From: a virus
Length of the DNA: 64,000 nt
Reading direction: 5' to 3' (one strand)
Virus record (IMG/VR): IMGVR_UViG_3300027754_000003
Location: 34,061-98,060 of that record
A program made the translations under genes and the position numbers. The notes under the pieces were generated by a model. That model saw nothing but the letters and a program-made list of their open reading frames with translations. It made no database searches and had not been told where the DNA came from. Position 1 is the first letter of the stretch. Each line of letters begins with the position of its first letter. Of this stretch, positions 24,399-32,963 are shown in pieces.

Positions 24399-25260
24399 TT
24401 TTGTTTTCCTTACGCAGTTTTGTATCTATCTTATTTTGTTCTGCTTTGTACTTTCCATGAAAATCTTCGTTTCTCCACGCACCATCAAATCCAAGATTAT
24501 CAAGGAGCGCATACATGGATGAATCTCCTCGTTTTAATGTTGATTTCTTTGTAGTGTCCTCACGTTTGAATGGGATTACGTGGTACAGAGGGGTTCCTTC
24601 TTTAATTACAAACTCGTTATCAACTTTTATATTCAAAACTATGTTTGCATGATGGTAATAGTCAGTATTGACAACTCCAGCCATAACTTGGTAATTTTGG
24701 TTTGGTTCCCATTGAGGACCTATAAGCAATGATGAGTAGCCTGGTGCTGTCTTAATAAGCCAAGGATTTAGCAATTTTACATAATTAGATGTTTTTAATT
24801 TTCTATCGTTTGCCATTGGACACTCACCAGTTTGGGCAAAATTAAACTGATTTTGAGCAACACCCTCGTCTGAAAAGTACTGTTTTTTTTCTTCTTCTGT
24901 AAGTACGCCCGTTTCCAATACAGTACTACTGGAGTGGTTGTATTTAGTATCCCATGTAGCATTTAACTTGCTTATAGGTGGTCGTATGGATATTTCTGCC
25001 CACATAGGTATTGTATACCCAGAACGCAAAAAATCTGATAGACCAGAACACGTACGAAGACTTGCATCTCCCTTTTGTAGTTTTTCATACCACTCTGCAA
25101 ATTTTGTATTGCTTGCATAAGCGGAAATTGATGGATGATAAAAATGATTTGTTGGTGGTACCATCAAAACTTCATTTGGTTTAATTTCTGGTATTTGCTC
25201 CCAGGTATCTGCTTTTACTAGCCCATCTTCATTATTTTTGATTTTTGAAAATAGACGCAT
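24391..25260 (-). CDS. DUF6065-like protein
   Basis: 289 residues. The C-terminal half has 'NPWLIKTAPGYSSLLIGP', 'VNTDYYHHANIVLNI' and 'EGTPLYHVIPFKRE', a pattern I associate with DUF6065 proteins, which are found beside tryptophan-halogenase and oxygenase genes in marine bacteria and phages. Catalytic residues are unknown. It overlaps the halogenase gene by 29 bases at its N-terminus (the ends lie in different frames) and the 138-aa gene by eight. Family call is tentative. Confidence 0.6.
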   Translation of the reverse strand: MRLFSKIKNNEDGLVKADTWEQIPEIKPNEVLMVPPTNHFYHPSISAYASNTKFAEWYEKLQKGDASLRTCSGLSDFLRSGYTIPMWAEISIRPPISKLNATWDTKYNHSSSTVLETGVLTEEEKKQYFSDEGVAQNQFNFAQTGECPMANDRKLKTSNYVKLLNPWLIKTAPGYSSLLIGPQWEPNQNYQVMAGVVNTDYYHHANIVLNIKVDNEFVIKEGTPLYHVIPFKREDTTKKSTLKRGDSSMYALLDNLGFDGAWRNEDFHGKYKAEQNKIDTKLRKENKNG

Positions 25261-26710
25261 GTGGAACTCTCTTTCGTTGTAGTGTCATTGACCTTAGTGA
25301 CGTATAGTGTTGAATTATTGGTTCTCTTGATTGATAAGCATCTAGACCCATAGATGCTACTTCTTTTGGTATTAACCCCTGCCCTTGTGCAACGTGCCAC
25401 AAATGAGGAGTAGCAAATAACTCATAACCAAACCTAGGAATATCAGTGTCTAATGGTACTCGTTCTTTCCACAATTCAAGAAGAAAACTCAGTGTATCTG
25501 GAATTTTTGCGTTTTTCTGAGCAACCCACATAGCCGAATCTTCTCTATCTGATATGTAGTGCAATGAAATCATAGTCAGGATGTTATCCATTAAAGAATC
25601 AAAGGTTTTTCTGTAATGTTCAACCTGGGCTACTGACGAAGGTCCAAATGTTGGCAAAATTGCACAAATCATTCTTGCCTGTTGAATTGAGGTTGAAATT
25701 GATGTTGCCTCAAGTGGTTCTACAAAGGAGGAAGCAAGACCAACGGAAGCACAGTTGAACTCAAAGGAGTGTTTAAAATACCCAGATTTGTATCTGATTA
25801 TTCTTGCTGGGGTTATTTCCCTACCATATGCTTCAGAGAGTTCTTTAACGGCCTGATCGTCTGAGCAAAAATCAGATGCAAAGATATAACCATTTCCTCT
25901 GCGTTCTTGAGTTGGTATCTCAAACACCCAGCCATTTGCTAACGCTCGTGCTCTTGTGTATGGTCGGATTTCCCCAGACTCGTCTGGTGGTGTTGGAAAT
26001 ACTGCAGCAGAGTCAGTGGGCAAATAGTCTCTGTACGAAATAAAAGTATCTTCTTTAACTAGTTGTGACATCAACATACGTTTAAACCCAGTTGCATCAA
26101 TATAGAAATCTGCGGCAATGTTTAAACCAGTGTCTGTTGAAATTGATGTAATAAACCCGTTTTCTGGGTTTCTTTCAATTTTTTCAACAATTCCTTCATG
26201 CAACTCAACCCCTCTATCCTGAGCAAGTCGTTTGAGGTAATTGTTTAGTTTGAAAGTGTCAAAATGAAATTGATTTGTTGTGTTGTGTTGTTGATGTGGG
26301 TCTTCCGTTTGGATAACCTCGTTATCCCATAGATGATCTGAGTTTACGGCTGCTGTGAGAGGCCACCCGTTTTCAAGTGCAAATGCATAGTTTGAGTAAT
26401 AGTCGTTTGGCCCAAAGCCACCCTCTGAAACGCTATGAAAATAGTCTGGTGTATGATTTGTCCAGTTTTCAAACCTGATTCCGTATTTGTGCGTTGCAGC
26501 GCATTCACGAACCATTTCATTAACATCTATACCGTGTGGGGTAGTAAAGAACTGTTTCCAGTGCTCTGTTGAGCCTTCCCCAACGCCAATTATTCCTATC
26601 TTTGCTGAAGATACAACTGTTAATTTGTAGTGTGGAAAAAAACCACGGGCCATTATCGCAGTAAGTAATCCAGCAGTACCAGAACCAACTATACAAACAT
26701 GTTTTTGCAT
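25232..26710 (-). CDS. Flavin-dependent tryptophan halogenase homologue
   Basis: 492 residues, normal for this family. FAD-binding GxGxxG is GSGTAG (9-14). 'IGIIGVGEGST' (about 38-48) and the conserved 'THKYGIRFENW' with Lys75 match the halogenase Lys that carries the hypohalous species. 'YIDATGFKRML' (about 203-213) and 'SSFVEPLEATS' (Glu near 334-339) are also conserved. The WxWxIP motif appears as WVFEIP (261-266), so the second Trp is Phe. Such enzymes chlorinate or brominate indoles; cyanophages carry relatives with broad or iodinating activity. The flanking oxygenase genes suggest a shared pathway; the substrate is unknown. Confidence 0.88.
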   Translation of the reverse strand: MQKHVCIVGSGTAGLLTAIMARGFFPHYKLTVVSSAKIGIIGVGEGSTEHWKQFFTTPHGIDVNEMVRECAATHKYGIRFENWTNHTPDYFHSVSEGGFGPNDYYSNYAFALENGWPLTAAVNSDHLWDNEVIQTEDPHQQHNTTNQFHFDTFKLNNYLKRLAQDRGVELHEGIVEKIERNPENGFITSISTDTGLNIAADFYIDATGFKRMLMSQLVKEDTFISYRDYLPTDSAAVFPTPPDESGEIRPYTRARALANGWVFEIPTQERRGNGYIFASDFCSDDQAVKELSEAYGREITPARIIRYKSGYFKHSFEFNCASVGLASSFVEPLEATSISTSIQQARMICAILPTFGPSSVAQVEHYRKTFDSLMDNILTMISLHYISDREDSAMWVAQKNAKIPDTLSFLLELWKERVPLDTDIPRFGYELFATPHLWHVAQGQGLIPKEVASMGLDAYQSREPIIQHYTSLRSMTLQRKRVPHASIFKNQK

Positions 26711-26713
26711 GTA

Positions 26714-27319
26714 CTACCTAAACCAAGAAACAATTGAATACTTTACTTCCTCGCTGTTTTCTCCAACAGGGTTAGCGTAATGGAAATACGGAAAGTTACT
26801 TGGGAACAAAACTACAGAACCAGCCTTTGGTTTTACTGTCACATTAAGCAACGGGAATGTAAGTTCTCCACCATCACTAACGTCATTTACAAATCCAACA
26901 AGACTAAATACTCTCCCGTTATCTTGGTGGTGGTCAACATGGCCCCGATATTCAGCGCCAGAACCATACTTAAGAATTCTGTAACCTTCGTTTGTTGATA
27001 CTTCAATATTGAATGAATTTCTGTAATGCCAAATAACTTTTTCTAATTGTTCAGTAATATCTTGTGCGGATTTAGCCAAAGGTATTACTCTTTCAACTTG
27101 GATATTGTCAACTGGAGACATTAATGGAGAAAGTTCACAACCTTGTGAAGAACGGTACGAACTTGTTGTTGCGGTGCTTTCTCCGCCAGTTTGCGACCTA
27201 AACCATTGGACATATCCCCAATCTTGTTTACATTCTCCTTCTAAAAGTTCTATAAAGTTTGATGGTTTAAAAGCATTCTCATACACGTATATACATGTAC
27301 CAAGTTCAATTGGTTTCAT
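26714..27319 (-). CDS. 2OG/Fe(II) oxygenase-like protein
   Basis: 201 residues. A complete small oxygenase core: 'GYRILKYGSGAEYRGHVDHHQ' (HxD metal ligands in GHVD), 'VGFVNDVSDGGELTFP', 'GSVVLFPSNFPYFHYANP' (distal His), and 'EVKYSIVSWF' with Lys for 2OG binding. It resembles P4H-type and phage-specific 2OG enzymes. It is three bases from the halogenase gene and just after a His-rich tail fibre gene, so it could act on the fibre or on the same substrate as the halogenase. Confidence 0.78.
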   Translation of the reverse strand: MKPIELGTCIYVYENAFKPSNFIELLEGECKQDWGYVQWFRSQTGGESTATTSSYRSSQGCELSPLMSPVDNIQVERVIPLAKSAQDITEQLEKVIWHYRNSFNIEVSTNEGYRILKYGSGAEYRGHVDHHQDNGRVFSLVGFVNDVSDGGELTFPLLNVTVKPKAGSVVLFPSNFPYFHYANPVGENSEEVKYSIVSWFR

Positions 27320-27334
27320 TTTGTTAGTCTTTCG

Positions 27335-28795
27335 TTAGGAATCTATGTCTTTGATTATAGTCACGTTTGAGTTGGGTATGTGCGTAGAAATGTTTCTTGT
27401 GAAAACAACAAGGGTTCCAGGGGCTCCAGGGTTTCCACTAGCGCCAGGGTTTCCAGGGTTTCCAGAGTTTGCTGTCCCACCAGTACCACCTGGGTAGGTA
27501 GGGTTGTGATTTGCTACGGTTCCTGGGGTATGACCAGTGACGTTGTGGGTATTGGCGTTATGACCACTGACATTGTGGGTATTAGCGTTATGATTAGCGA
27601 CATCGTGGTGATTAGCGTTATGACCACTGACGTGGAAGTGGTTTGCATGGTGTCCATCTTGTGCAGCAACATGTTTTGTGTGTGAGTGACCTTTATGCGT
27701 TGGGTGACCAGCGTTATGCGCTGCGTTTCCTGCAGTATGGGCTGCTGGTCTATGGTGCGCTGGGTTATGGGTTTTTGGGGGAGTTGCACGAATAACGGTT
27801 GAAGCGTTATGAAGCGCTCCAAGGAAATGACTAGGGTTATGGTATGGGTTTCCAGGAACTGTATGTGGGTGTTGGTGGTTTGGGTTTGAATATGGATGAT
27901 TTGAAGCAGCAATATGCCACGCAATTGCTCCGCCTTCTGCATGATTTGCATAAGCCCCACTACCAGAATCATGGTGGTTTGCAGTAGCCCCACTACCAGA
28001 ATCTGAATGGTTTGCAGTAGCCCCAGTACCAGCATCCGTATGGTTTGCAGTCGCTGGGTTTAAGTTTGCAGTACCAGCAACTGTTGTTCCAGCATTTCCT
28101 GCTACTCCAGCATTTCCAGAAGTGCCAGAAGTACCCGATGCTCCAGTAGTTCCCTCGCTCACAAAAGTTCCACTCCCAGTAATGTTGTTTGCAACAATAA
28201 CCACTGAACCACCTGCTTGACCAAACGACCCACCAGTTCCCTTTAATCCCTTTGTCCCAGCAGTTCCAGCGTTTCCAGCAGTTGCGCCGCCTGCTGGTGA
28301 AGGAGCCGCTCCGCCTGGATTTGCAGTTCCGTCTGCTCCGTCTGCTCCGTCAGAACCAGCAGTTCCTTTTGTTCCAGGATACCAACGCTTAACTTGCAAC
28401 CCAGTTTGACGTACTCCATAAATAAGTGAGTCGTAATCATCAATAGAAGCAATAGATGCAATGCTTCCGTCAATAGCATCGGCAGAATTGTATCCAGCAG
28501 TCCCGTCATCACGAGTCATCACGCTTCCAGCAAGAACAGACGTTGTCTGCGAGGTTCCGCTTGGCATACCTACTGTGCCACTGTTAGCAAGCGTTCCTTT
28601 TACAAATATCTTAAATCCGTTTGTGAATAACGTAATTCCGCTATTTACAGTCAGGTTGTTGTAGTACATATCTCTAGAAATAGTTTGATTAGTAGATATG
28701 ACAACATTACCGTCAGCACCGTTTCCAAATAATTTTAACGCTCTGTCGTTTTGAGCAGTCTTGTTTGAAGGTTTGTTGAGTCTAATTTTTTTCAT
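27335..28795 (-). CDS. Long His-rich, Gly-rich tail fibre
   Basis: 486 residues. N-terminal part (about 30-130) resembles the start of the next protein (paralogous fibre head: 'MYYNNLTVNSGITLFTNGFKIFVKG'). A middle Gly/Ala/Thr segment (145-225) is collagen-like without strict periodicity. Residues about 255-435 are extremely His/Asn rich, built on short units such as NANTHNVSGH and 'NHHDSGSGA'. The end has 'LVVFTRN'. His-rich fibre regions can bind metal ions, as in T4 fibre tips. It is likely a host-recognising fibre and a possible target of nearby oxygenases. Confidence 0.65.
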   Translation of the reverse strand: MKKIRLNKPSNKTAQNDRALKLFGNGADGNVVISTNQTISRDMYYNNLTVNSGITLFTNGFKIFVKGTLANSGTVGMPSGTSQTTSVLAGSVMTRDDGTAGYNSADAIDGSIASIASIDDYDSLIYGVRQTGLQVKRWYPGTKGTAGSDGADGADGTANPGGAAPSPAGGATAGNAGTAGTKGLKGTGGSFGQAGGSVVIVANNITGSGTFVSEGTTGASGTSGTSGNAGVAGNAGTTVAGTANLNPATANHTDAGTGATANHSDSGSGATANHHDSGSGAYANHAEGGAIAWHIAASNHPYSNPNHQHPHTVPGNPYHNPSHFLGALHNASTVIRATPPKTHNPAHHRPAAHTAGNAAHNAGHPTHKGHSHTKHVAAQDGHHANHFHVSGHNANHHDVANHNANTHNVSGHNANTHNVTGHTPGTVANHNPTYPGGTGGTANSGNPGNPGASGNPGAPGTLVVFTRNISTHIPNSNVTIIKDIDS

Positions 28796-29529
28796 TATCC
28801 AACCTGCATGTAATAGACAGTTCCACTAGCACAGCCAGTACCCCCAGTTACGTCTGTTGATACTGCTGCATTTAAACTTGAATCAGAAGAGATAATTAAG
28901 ACTACACCACCGCCACCGCCACCTGCTCCTGGAGTTCCAGGGGCAGAAATGTAAGCAGTGCCTGAAGTTACTGTAATGTACCTAGCAACGACCATAACAA
29001 CGCCACCACCTGCGCCAGCAGTTCCACCAGCGCCACCACGAAGAAATGTCGGGGTTGGACTAGCGGCAGATACCGCCCATCCTTTAACTGCTTGGAGTGG
29101 TTGTTGGTAATAGATAGAACTACCAAGGGCTGCTGTTGGGGCAGTGGCGGTTTGTGAGGCACTAGCACCACCAAGACTGTGAGTAACTGATGCCGATGTA
29201 CCCCCACCTTGTCCTAACGTGCCAGCAGTAGAATAACCAGTCGTATAACCGATTCTTGCTCCAGGACCAAGTGTTAGGACATTACGAACAAACAACCTAT
29301 AGCCGTTTGTTGACACGGTAATACCACCAGCAATAGTTAGGTTTGTATAAAACTTGTCCTCAGTCAAAGAAGTGTTAGCGGAAATTGTTGCATCACCGTC
29401 TGAGCCAGAACTGTAAATAGGGTCAGGAACATTAATGTAATCAACTACATCAGTCCATGTACTTGAGATTGTAGATGTACTTTCCGCAGTTGATATTGTC
29501 GTTCCATTTAAGCGAACGAACGATGCCAT
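28795..29529 (-). CDS. Tail fibre-like protein, 244 aa
   Basis: Shares an N-terminal layout with the His-rich fibre: 'DKFYTNLTIAGGITVSTNGYRLFVR' (about 57-81). Further on there are Gly-rich strands and the segment 'GTPGAGGGGGGVVLIISSDSS'. GAGGAG precedes the ATG and the two fibre genes touch end to start (28795). Most likely a virion fibre component; the chain may assemble as a trimer. No host receptor can be inferred. Confidence 0.65.
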   Translation of the reverse strand: MASFVRLNGTTISTAESTSTISSTWTDVVDYINVPDPIYSSGSDGDATISANTSLTEDKFYTNLTIAGGITVSTNGYRLFVRNVLTLGPGARIGYTTGYSTAGTLGQGGGTSASVTHSLGGASASQTATAPTAALGSSIYYQQPLQAVKGWAVSAASPTPTFLRGGAGGTAGAGGGVVMVVARYITVTSGTAYISAPGTPGAGGGGGGVVLIISSDSSLNAAVSTDVTGGTGCASGTVYYMQVG

Positions 29530-29891
29530 TACGACTCCTCAATACCAGTAAGGATAATATTTACTGCTGAGTTAGTACTTGCCGAACCAATGATTTGGTC
29601 GCTATTTGTAGCGTTTGCAGTGCTTCCGTTGTTGTTTAACACCAAAGATGTTGAAATGGTTACAGTTTCGTTTGCTGCTAAAGAAAGAACATTTAAGAAG
29701 TTTTGTGACGAAGCCTGAGCCACGTTGAGGGGTTTTAGCACCAAAGTAACTGTTACAGCACTACCAGTGGTGTTACATAGCAAGATTTGCTTGATGATTG
29801 TGGTAGTACTGATTGGCGTGGTGTACAGCACCGTTGATGTTGTCGTAGTCAACTGGGTTGGCCCAGAAAGACGTTTTTGGGTGACTGGCAT
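29529..29891 (-). CDS. Small tail protein, 120 aa
   Basis: Beta-rich Thr/Asn/Val protein ('LLCNTTGSAVTVTLVLKPLN', 'NFLNVLSLAANETVTIS'), resembling the 109-aa protein at 20505-20834. GGAGG precedes its ATG, and it overlaps the stop of the 839-residue fibre as TAATG. Probably a collar, baseplate or decoration component. Function inferred from paralogue and position only. Confidence 0.6.
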   Translation of the reverse strand: MPVTQKRLSGPTQLTTTTSTVLYTTPISTTTIIKQILLCNTTGSAVTVTLVLKPLNVAQASSQNFLNVLSLAANETVTISTSLVLNNNGSTANATNSDQIIGSASTNSAVNIILTGIEES

Positions 29892-32410
29892 TACATAACC
29901 TCCATATAGAATCTTATTAAGTTATCACGAACTACATTACTATCTACCCAGGCAGTACCATTCCACAGTAACACTTCTCCAGTTGTAGGAGATGGGGCCG
30001 CCACATTACCAATATCGTCAAGAGCATTGATAGTAGGAATGCTGTCTGCAACCCATGCTGTTCCATTCCACTTAAGGAACTGACCACTTGATGGAGTTGC
30101 TGCCGAAACATCACCAATGTCATCAAGCGCATTAATTGTTGGTATTGCTGCTGGAACCCAGGCAGAAGAAGCAGAAACATACTTTAGGAAGTTTCCGTCT
30201 GCTGGTGATGGGACAGTAACATTGGACAGGTTATCCAGTGTTGCATTTAACGACACCGAAGCAGAAGAACCTTCACCTGGCGTATGTGAAACCGTAAGCC
30301 CAGTACCAGCAGTAATGTCTGACATATAGTTGCCAGTGGTTTGCGTACCAAGAGCAACAGTGTTATTTGGGAGAGTTACTGTTCCTGTAAATGTTGGCGA
30401 ATTTAAGTTTGCTTTAAGGTCAAGTGCTGTTTGTTGTGCAGTAGAAACTGGTTTTGCCGTGTCTGCGGTATTATCAACGGAACCAAGACCAACCATTGTT
30501 GCCGTAACACCAGAAACTGTTCCAGTAAAAGTTGGGGAAGCAATTGGTGCTTTAGTGTCAATCTGTGTTTGGATTGCAGATGTCACGCCATTCAGGTAAC
30601 CAATTTCCGTATCGGAAACATCTGTTACTCGTGCTTGAATCGTTGTGGTATCAACTGACAGCACATTGGATACTAGATTGATTCCACTCCCGTTAGTTAT
30701 TGTTTGTGCGGCGTTAAACGGGGCGTATGTGATGTTGTCAGTTCCAATAACAATTGGATTTGTAGCACTGTTATTTATATATCCGTACCCAGCGTTGGTG
30801 TTTCCACCCATAACAAAGCAGAAGTCTCCAGTAGCCAGTTCTCCAGACGGGTTATTGTCAGCGTCTGTTGCTCTTGTGACTACCCAAGGGGCGCTTACGC
30901 TACCGACTGCCGTAATGGTATAAATACCATTTTCTTTTGAATCGGTCTGCGACTTAACAAGAATTCTGTTTCCAACAACAACTGAGGCTCCATCAATAGT
31001 TCCAATTGAACCGTTTGTTGCTTTTGTAATTGTTGCACCAACACCGCTAGTTCCATTGTCATATGTGCCAGCGAGGTTGCCAATTGTTGCTGCAACTACT
31101 GCTGCATGAAAATTGATTCCAGCAGTCACATTATCTACATATTGTTTAGTAACTGCCTGAAGCGCTGATGATGGGTCTGCAGCAAGTGTCACCGTTCCAG
31201 TTGCAGTAATGTTTGCAAAAGTTACTGATGCACTTGTCCCAACTGCCTGCCCAATGGCTACAGTCGGAGTTGCTGTTTCCCCAGAGTTATTGGTAAGGGT
31301 TACACCCGTTCCAGCAACAAGAGATGCAACGTAATCACCAGTAGTCTTTGTTCCAAGAGCAACTGTGTTGTCTGGAAGAGTTACAACACCAGTAAAAGTT
31401 GGTGAAGCACTTGGGGCCTTAGTATCAATCTGTGTCTGAATAGCAGAAGTGACTCCGTCTAAGTAGCCAATTTCCGTATCGGTTACGTTAGCAACACGTT
31501 CTTGGATAACTGAGGTATTAACGGCAATTGCGCCTGTTCCGTCTGTATAAGTAAGACCAGTACCAACAGCGTTTCCAATAGCGTCTTGTGCTCGCTCGTC
31601 AGTAAAGTAAAGGGATGTTCCTTCGGCAATATCTGTCGTGGTTAAACCATCAGCGTAAGCAACAGCGTTAGTATATGCAGTTGATGCTGCACCAATAGCA
31701 TCATATGTTGCTGAAGCAGCATTAATTGCACGTAAATTAGTAAAATAACGGTTAGTTCCTTCTGGGACAGACGTTGTTGTTAGAGCAGAAAAACGACCAT
31801 CGGTATAGATAGTTGATTGACTAACTGCGCTAATTGTCGCAACAGAGGCACTTCCTACATGGTCATATGATGATATGGTTGCATCAATGGCCCGTTGATT
31901 TGTAAAGTATAGATTTGTATTTTCTGCAATGTCTGCCGTTGTAAGAACATCAATTGCTTCGTAAAGCGATTCTACTTCTCCCATTAGGGATGCTTGTATG
32001 GCATTTCCTGTTCCATATGCATCGTAAGCACTTGCACTTACTGCAATAGTGGGGGTGGAACCTTCACCTGAATTGTTTGTAATGGTCAGACCAGTACCAG
32101 CAACTAGTGACTCAACATAGTTACCAATGGTGTCAGTAGCAAGGTTTATGGCATCGTTATACCAAACAGATGAGGAGTTGTTATAACGGAGAAAATCACC
32201 TGCGGCTGCTCCCGTAATAGTTACATCAAGTAACTCTGCAAGTTTTGTGTCTTCATAAACAAAATAGTCAGTGCTGGACCAGTTAGCGCCAGTACCAATC
32301 TTCATCCTGCCACTGTCTGTTTCGTAGCAAAGTTCACCAGCAAGAAGTGCTGGGTTAGCACTAGTCCAGTTTGCTGCAGTATCTCTACGTATTTGGATTC
32401 TAGAAGCCAT
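29891..32410 (-). CDS. Large tail fibre, 839 aa
   Basis: I use ATG 32410-32408 (MASRIQIRRDTAANW), preceded by GGAGG with eight bases between, although the frame extends slightly upstream. The N-terminus with 'WTSANPALLAGELCYETDSGRMKIGTG' (described in pieces) is the start of a phage fibre with the typical 'GE..YETD..R.KIG.G' segment. The body is a tandem of beta repeats with 'ATDADNNPSGELATGDF' and 'NRILVKSQTDSKENGIYTI', a module shared with the next fibre. The C-terminal part has three repeats of 'FLKWNGTAWV'. Host-recognition fibre or side fibre. Confidence 0.75.
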   Translation of the reverse strand: MASRIQIRRDTAANWTSANPALLAGELCYETDSGRMKIGTGANWSSTDYFVYEDTKLAELLDVTITGAAAGDFLRYNNSSSVWYNDAINLATDTIGNYVESLVAGTGLTITNNSGEGSTPTIAVSASAYDAYGTGNAIQASLMGEVESLYEAIDVLTTADIAENTNLYFTNQRAIDATISSYDHVGSASVATISAVSQSTIYTDGRFSALTTTSVPEGTNRYFTNLRAINAASATYDAIGAASTAYTNAVAYADGLTTTDIAEGTSLYFTDERAQDAIGNAVGTGLTYTDGTGAIAVNTSVIQERVANVTDTEIGYLDGVTSAIQTQIDTKAPSASPTFTGVVTLPDNTVALGTKTTGDYVASLVAGTGVTLTNNSGETATPTVAIGQAVGTSASVTFANITATGTVTLAADPSSALQAVTKQYVDNVTAGINFHAAVVAATIGNLAGTYDNGTSGVGATITKATNGSIGTIDGASVVVGNRILVKSQTDSKENGIYTITAVGSVSAPWVVTRATDADNNPSGELATGDFCFVMGGNTNAGYGYINNSATNPIVIGTDNITYAPFNAAQTITNGSGINLVSNVLSVDTTTIQARVTDVSDTEIGYLNGVTSAIQTQIDTKAPIASPTFTGTVSGVTATMVGLGSVDNTADTAKPVSTAQQTALDLKANLNSPTFTGTVTLPNNTVALGTQTTGNYMSDITAGTGLTVSHTPGEGSSASVSLNATLDNLSNVTVPSPADGNFLKYVSASSAWVPAAIPTINALDDIGDVSAATPSSGQFLKWNGTAWVADSIPTINALDDIGNVAAPSPTTGEVLLWNGTAWVDSNVVRDNLIRFYMEVM

Positions 32411-32915
32411 TAGCATTTCCTCCGTCAATTGGTGACATATCAAAGGTACTACTTGCTGTACCACCGTCTAAATAGCCTGAAAAACCACCACCACCAATGT
32501 TGTCTTGGTTTACCCAGTTTGTGCCGTTATATGCAAGAACTTGCCCGTTAGCAGCAGTTGTAATAATAACATCTGATAGATCATCAATGGAGCCAACGGT
32601 GCTGGCAACACCTGGAATAAACTTAGTACCGTTAAACTTAAGTACTTGGTTGGTTGTAGCACCAGTTGGGTCAATTTCAATGTTGTCTACGTAGAGGATT
32701 GGCGCTTTGAAAGTGTCGTCTGTTTTAAGAACATTGGCAGAATCACGGTATAGGTTTACATCGCCAACAGCAGAACCATCTCCCCAAGTAAGTCGCCCAC
32801 CTGCTTCAACTTTTAAGCGAGCATATGTATCTTGGTCAACATAGACAGTTACAGCGTCAGAACCAGCAGATGATAATTGCTTAACGGTAATAGGTACTGT
32901 AAATTTTTGTGCCAC
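32400..32915 (-). CDS. Tail fibre-associated protein, 171 aa (GTG start)
   Basis: GTG start with GAGGTC upstream. 'ITVKQLSSAGSDAVTVYVDQDTYARLKVEAGGRLTWGDGS' spread over the first 50 residues is a typical N-terminal fibre attachment region, and the C-terminus contains 'GQVLAYNGTNWVNQ', the same unit as in the large fibre. It ends inside the start region of the large fibre. Probably a short fibre or chaperone-like domain that assembles with the large fibre. Confidence 0.65.
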   Translation of the reverse strand: MAQKFTVPITVKQLSSAGSDAVTVYVDQDTYARLKVEAGGRLTWGDGSAVGDVNLYRDSANVLKTDDTFKAPILYVDNIEIDPTGATTNQVLKFNGTKFIPGVASTVGSIDDLSDVIITTAANGQVLAYNGTNWVNQDNIGGGGFSGYLDGGTASSTFDMSPIDGGNANGF

Positions 32916-32963
32916 GACCTCAATCGCTTTCTATGTTGTGACTCCTCAGAGTCTGTTTGACTA

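Noticed and set aside
27530-27640. Short tandem DNA repeats with a spacing of about 30 bases
   Set aside because: They encode the NANTHNVSGH units of the fibre and have no spacer structure, so not CRISPR or an origin.
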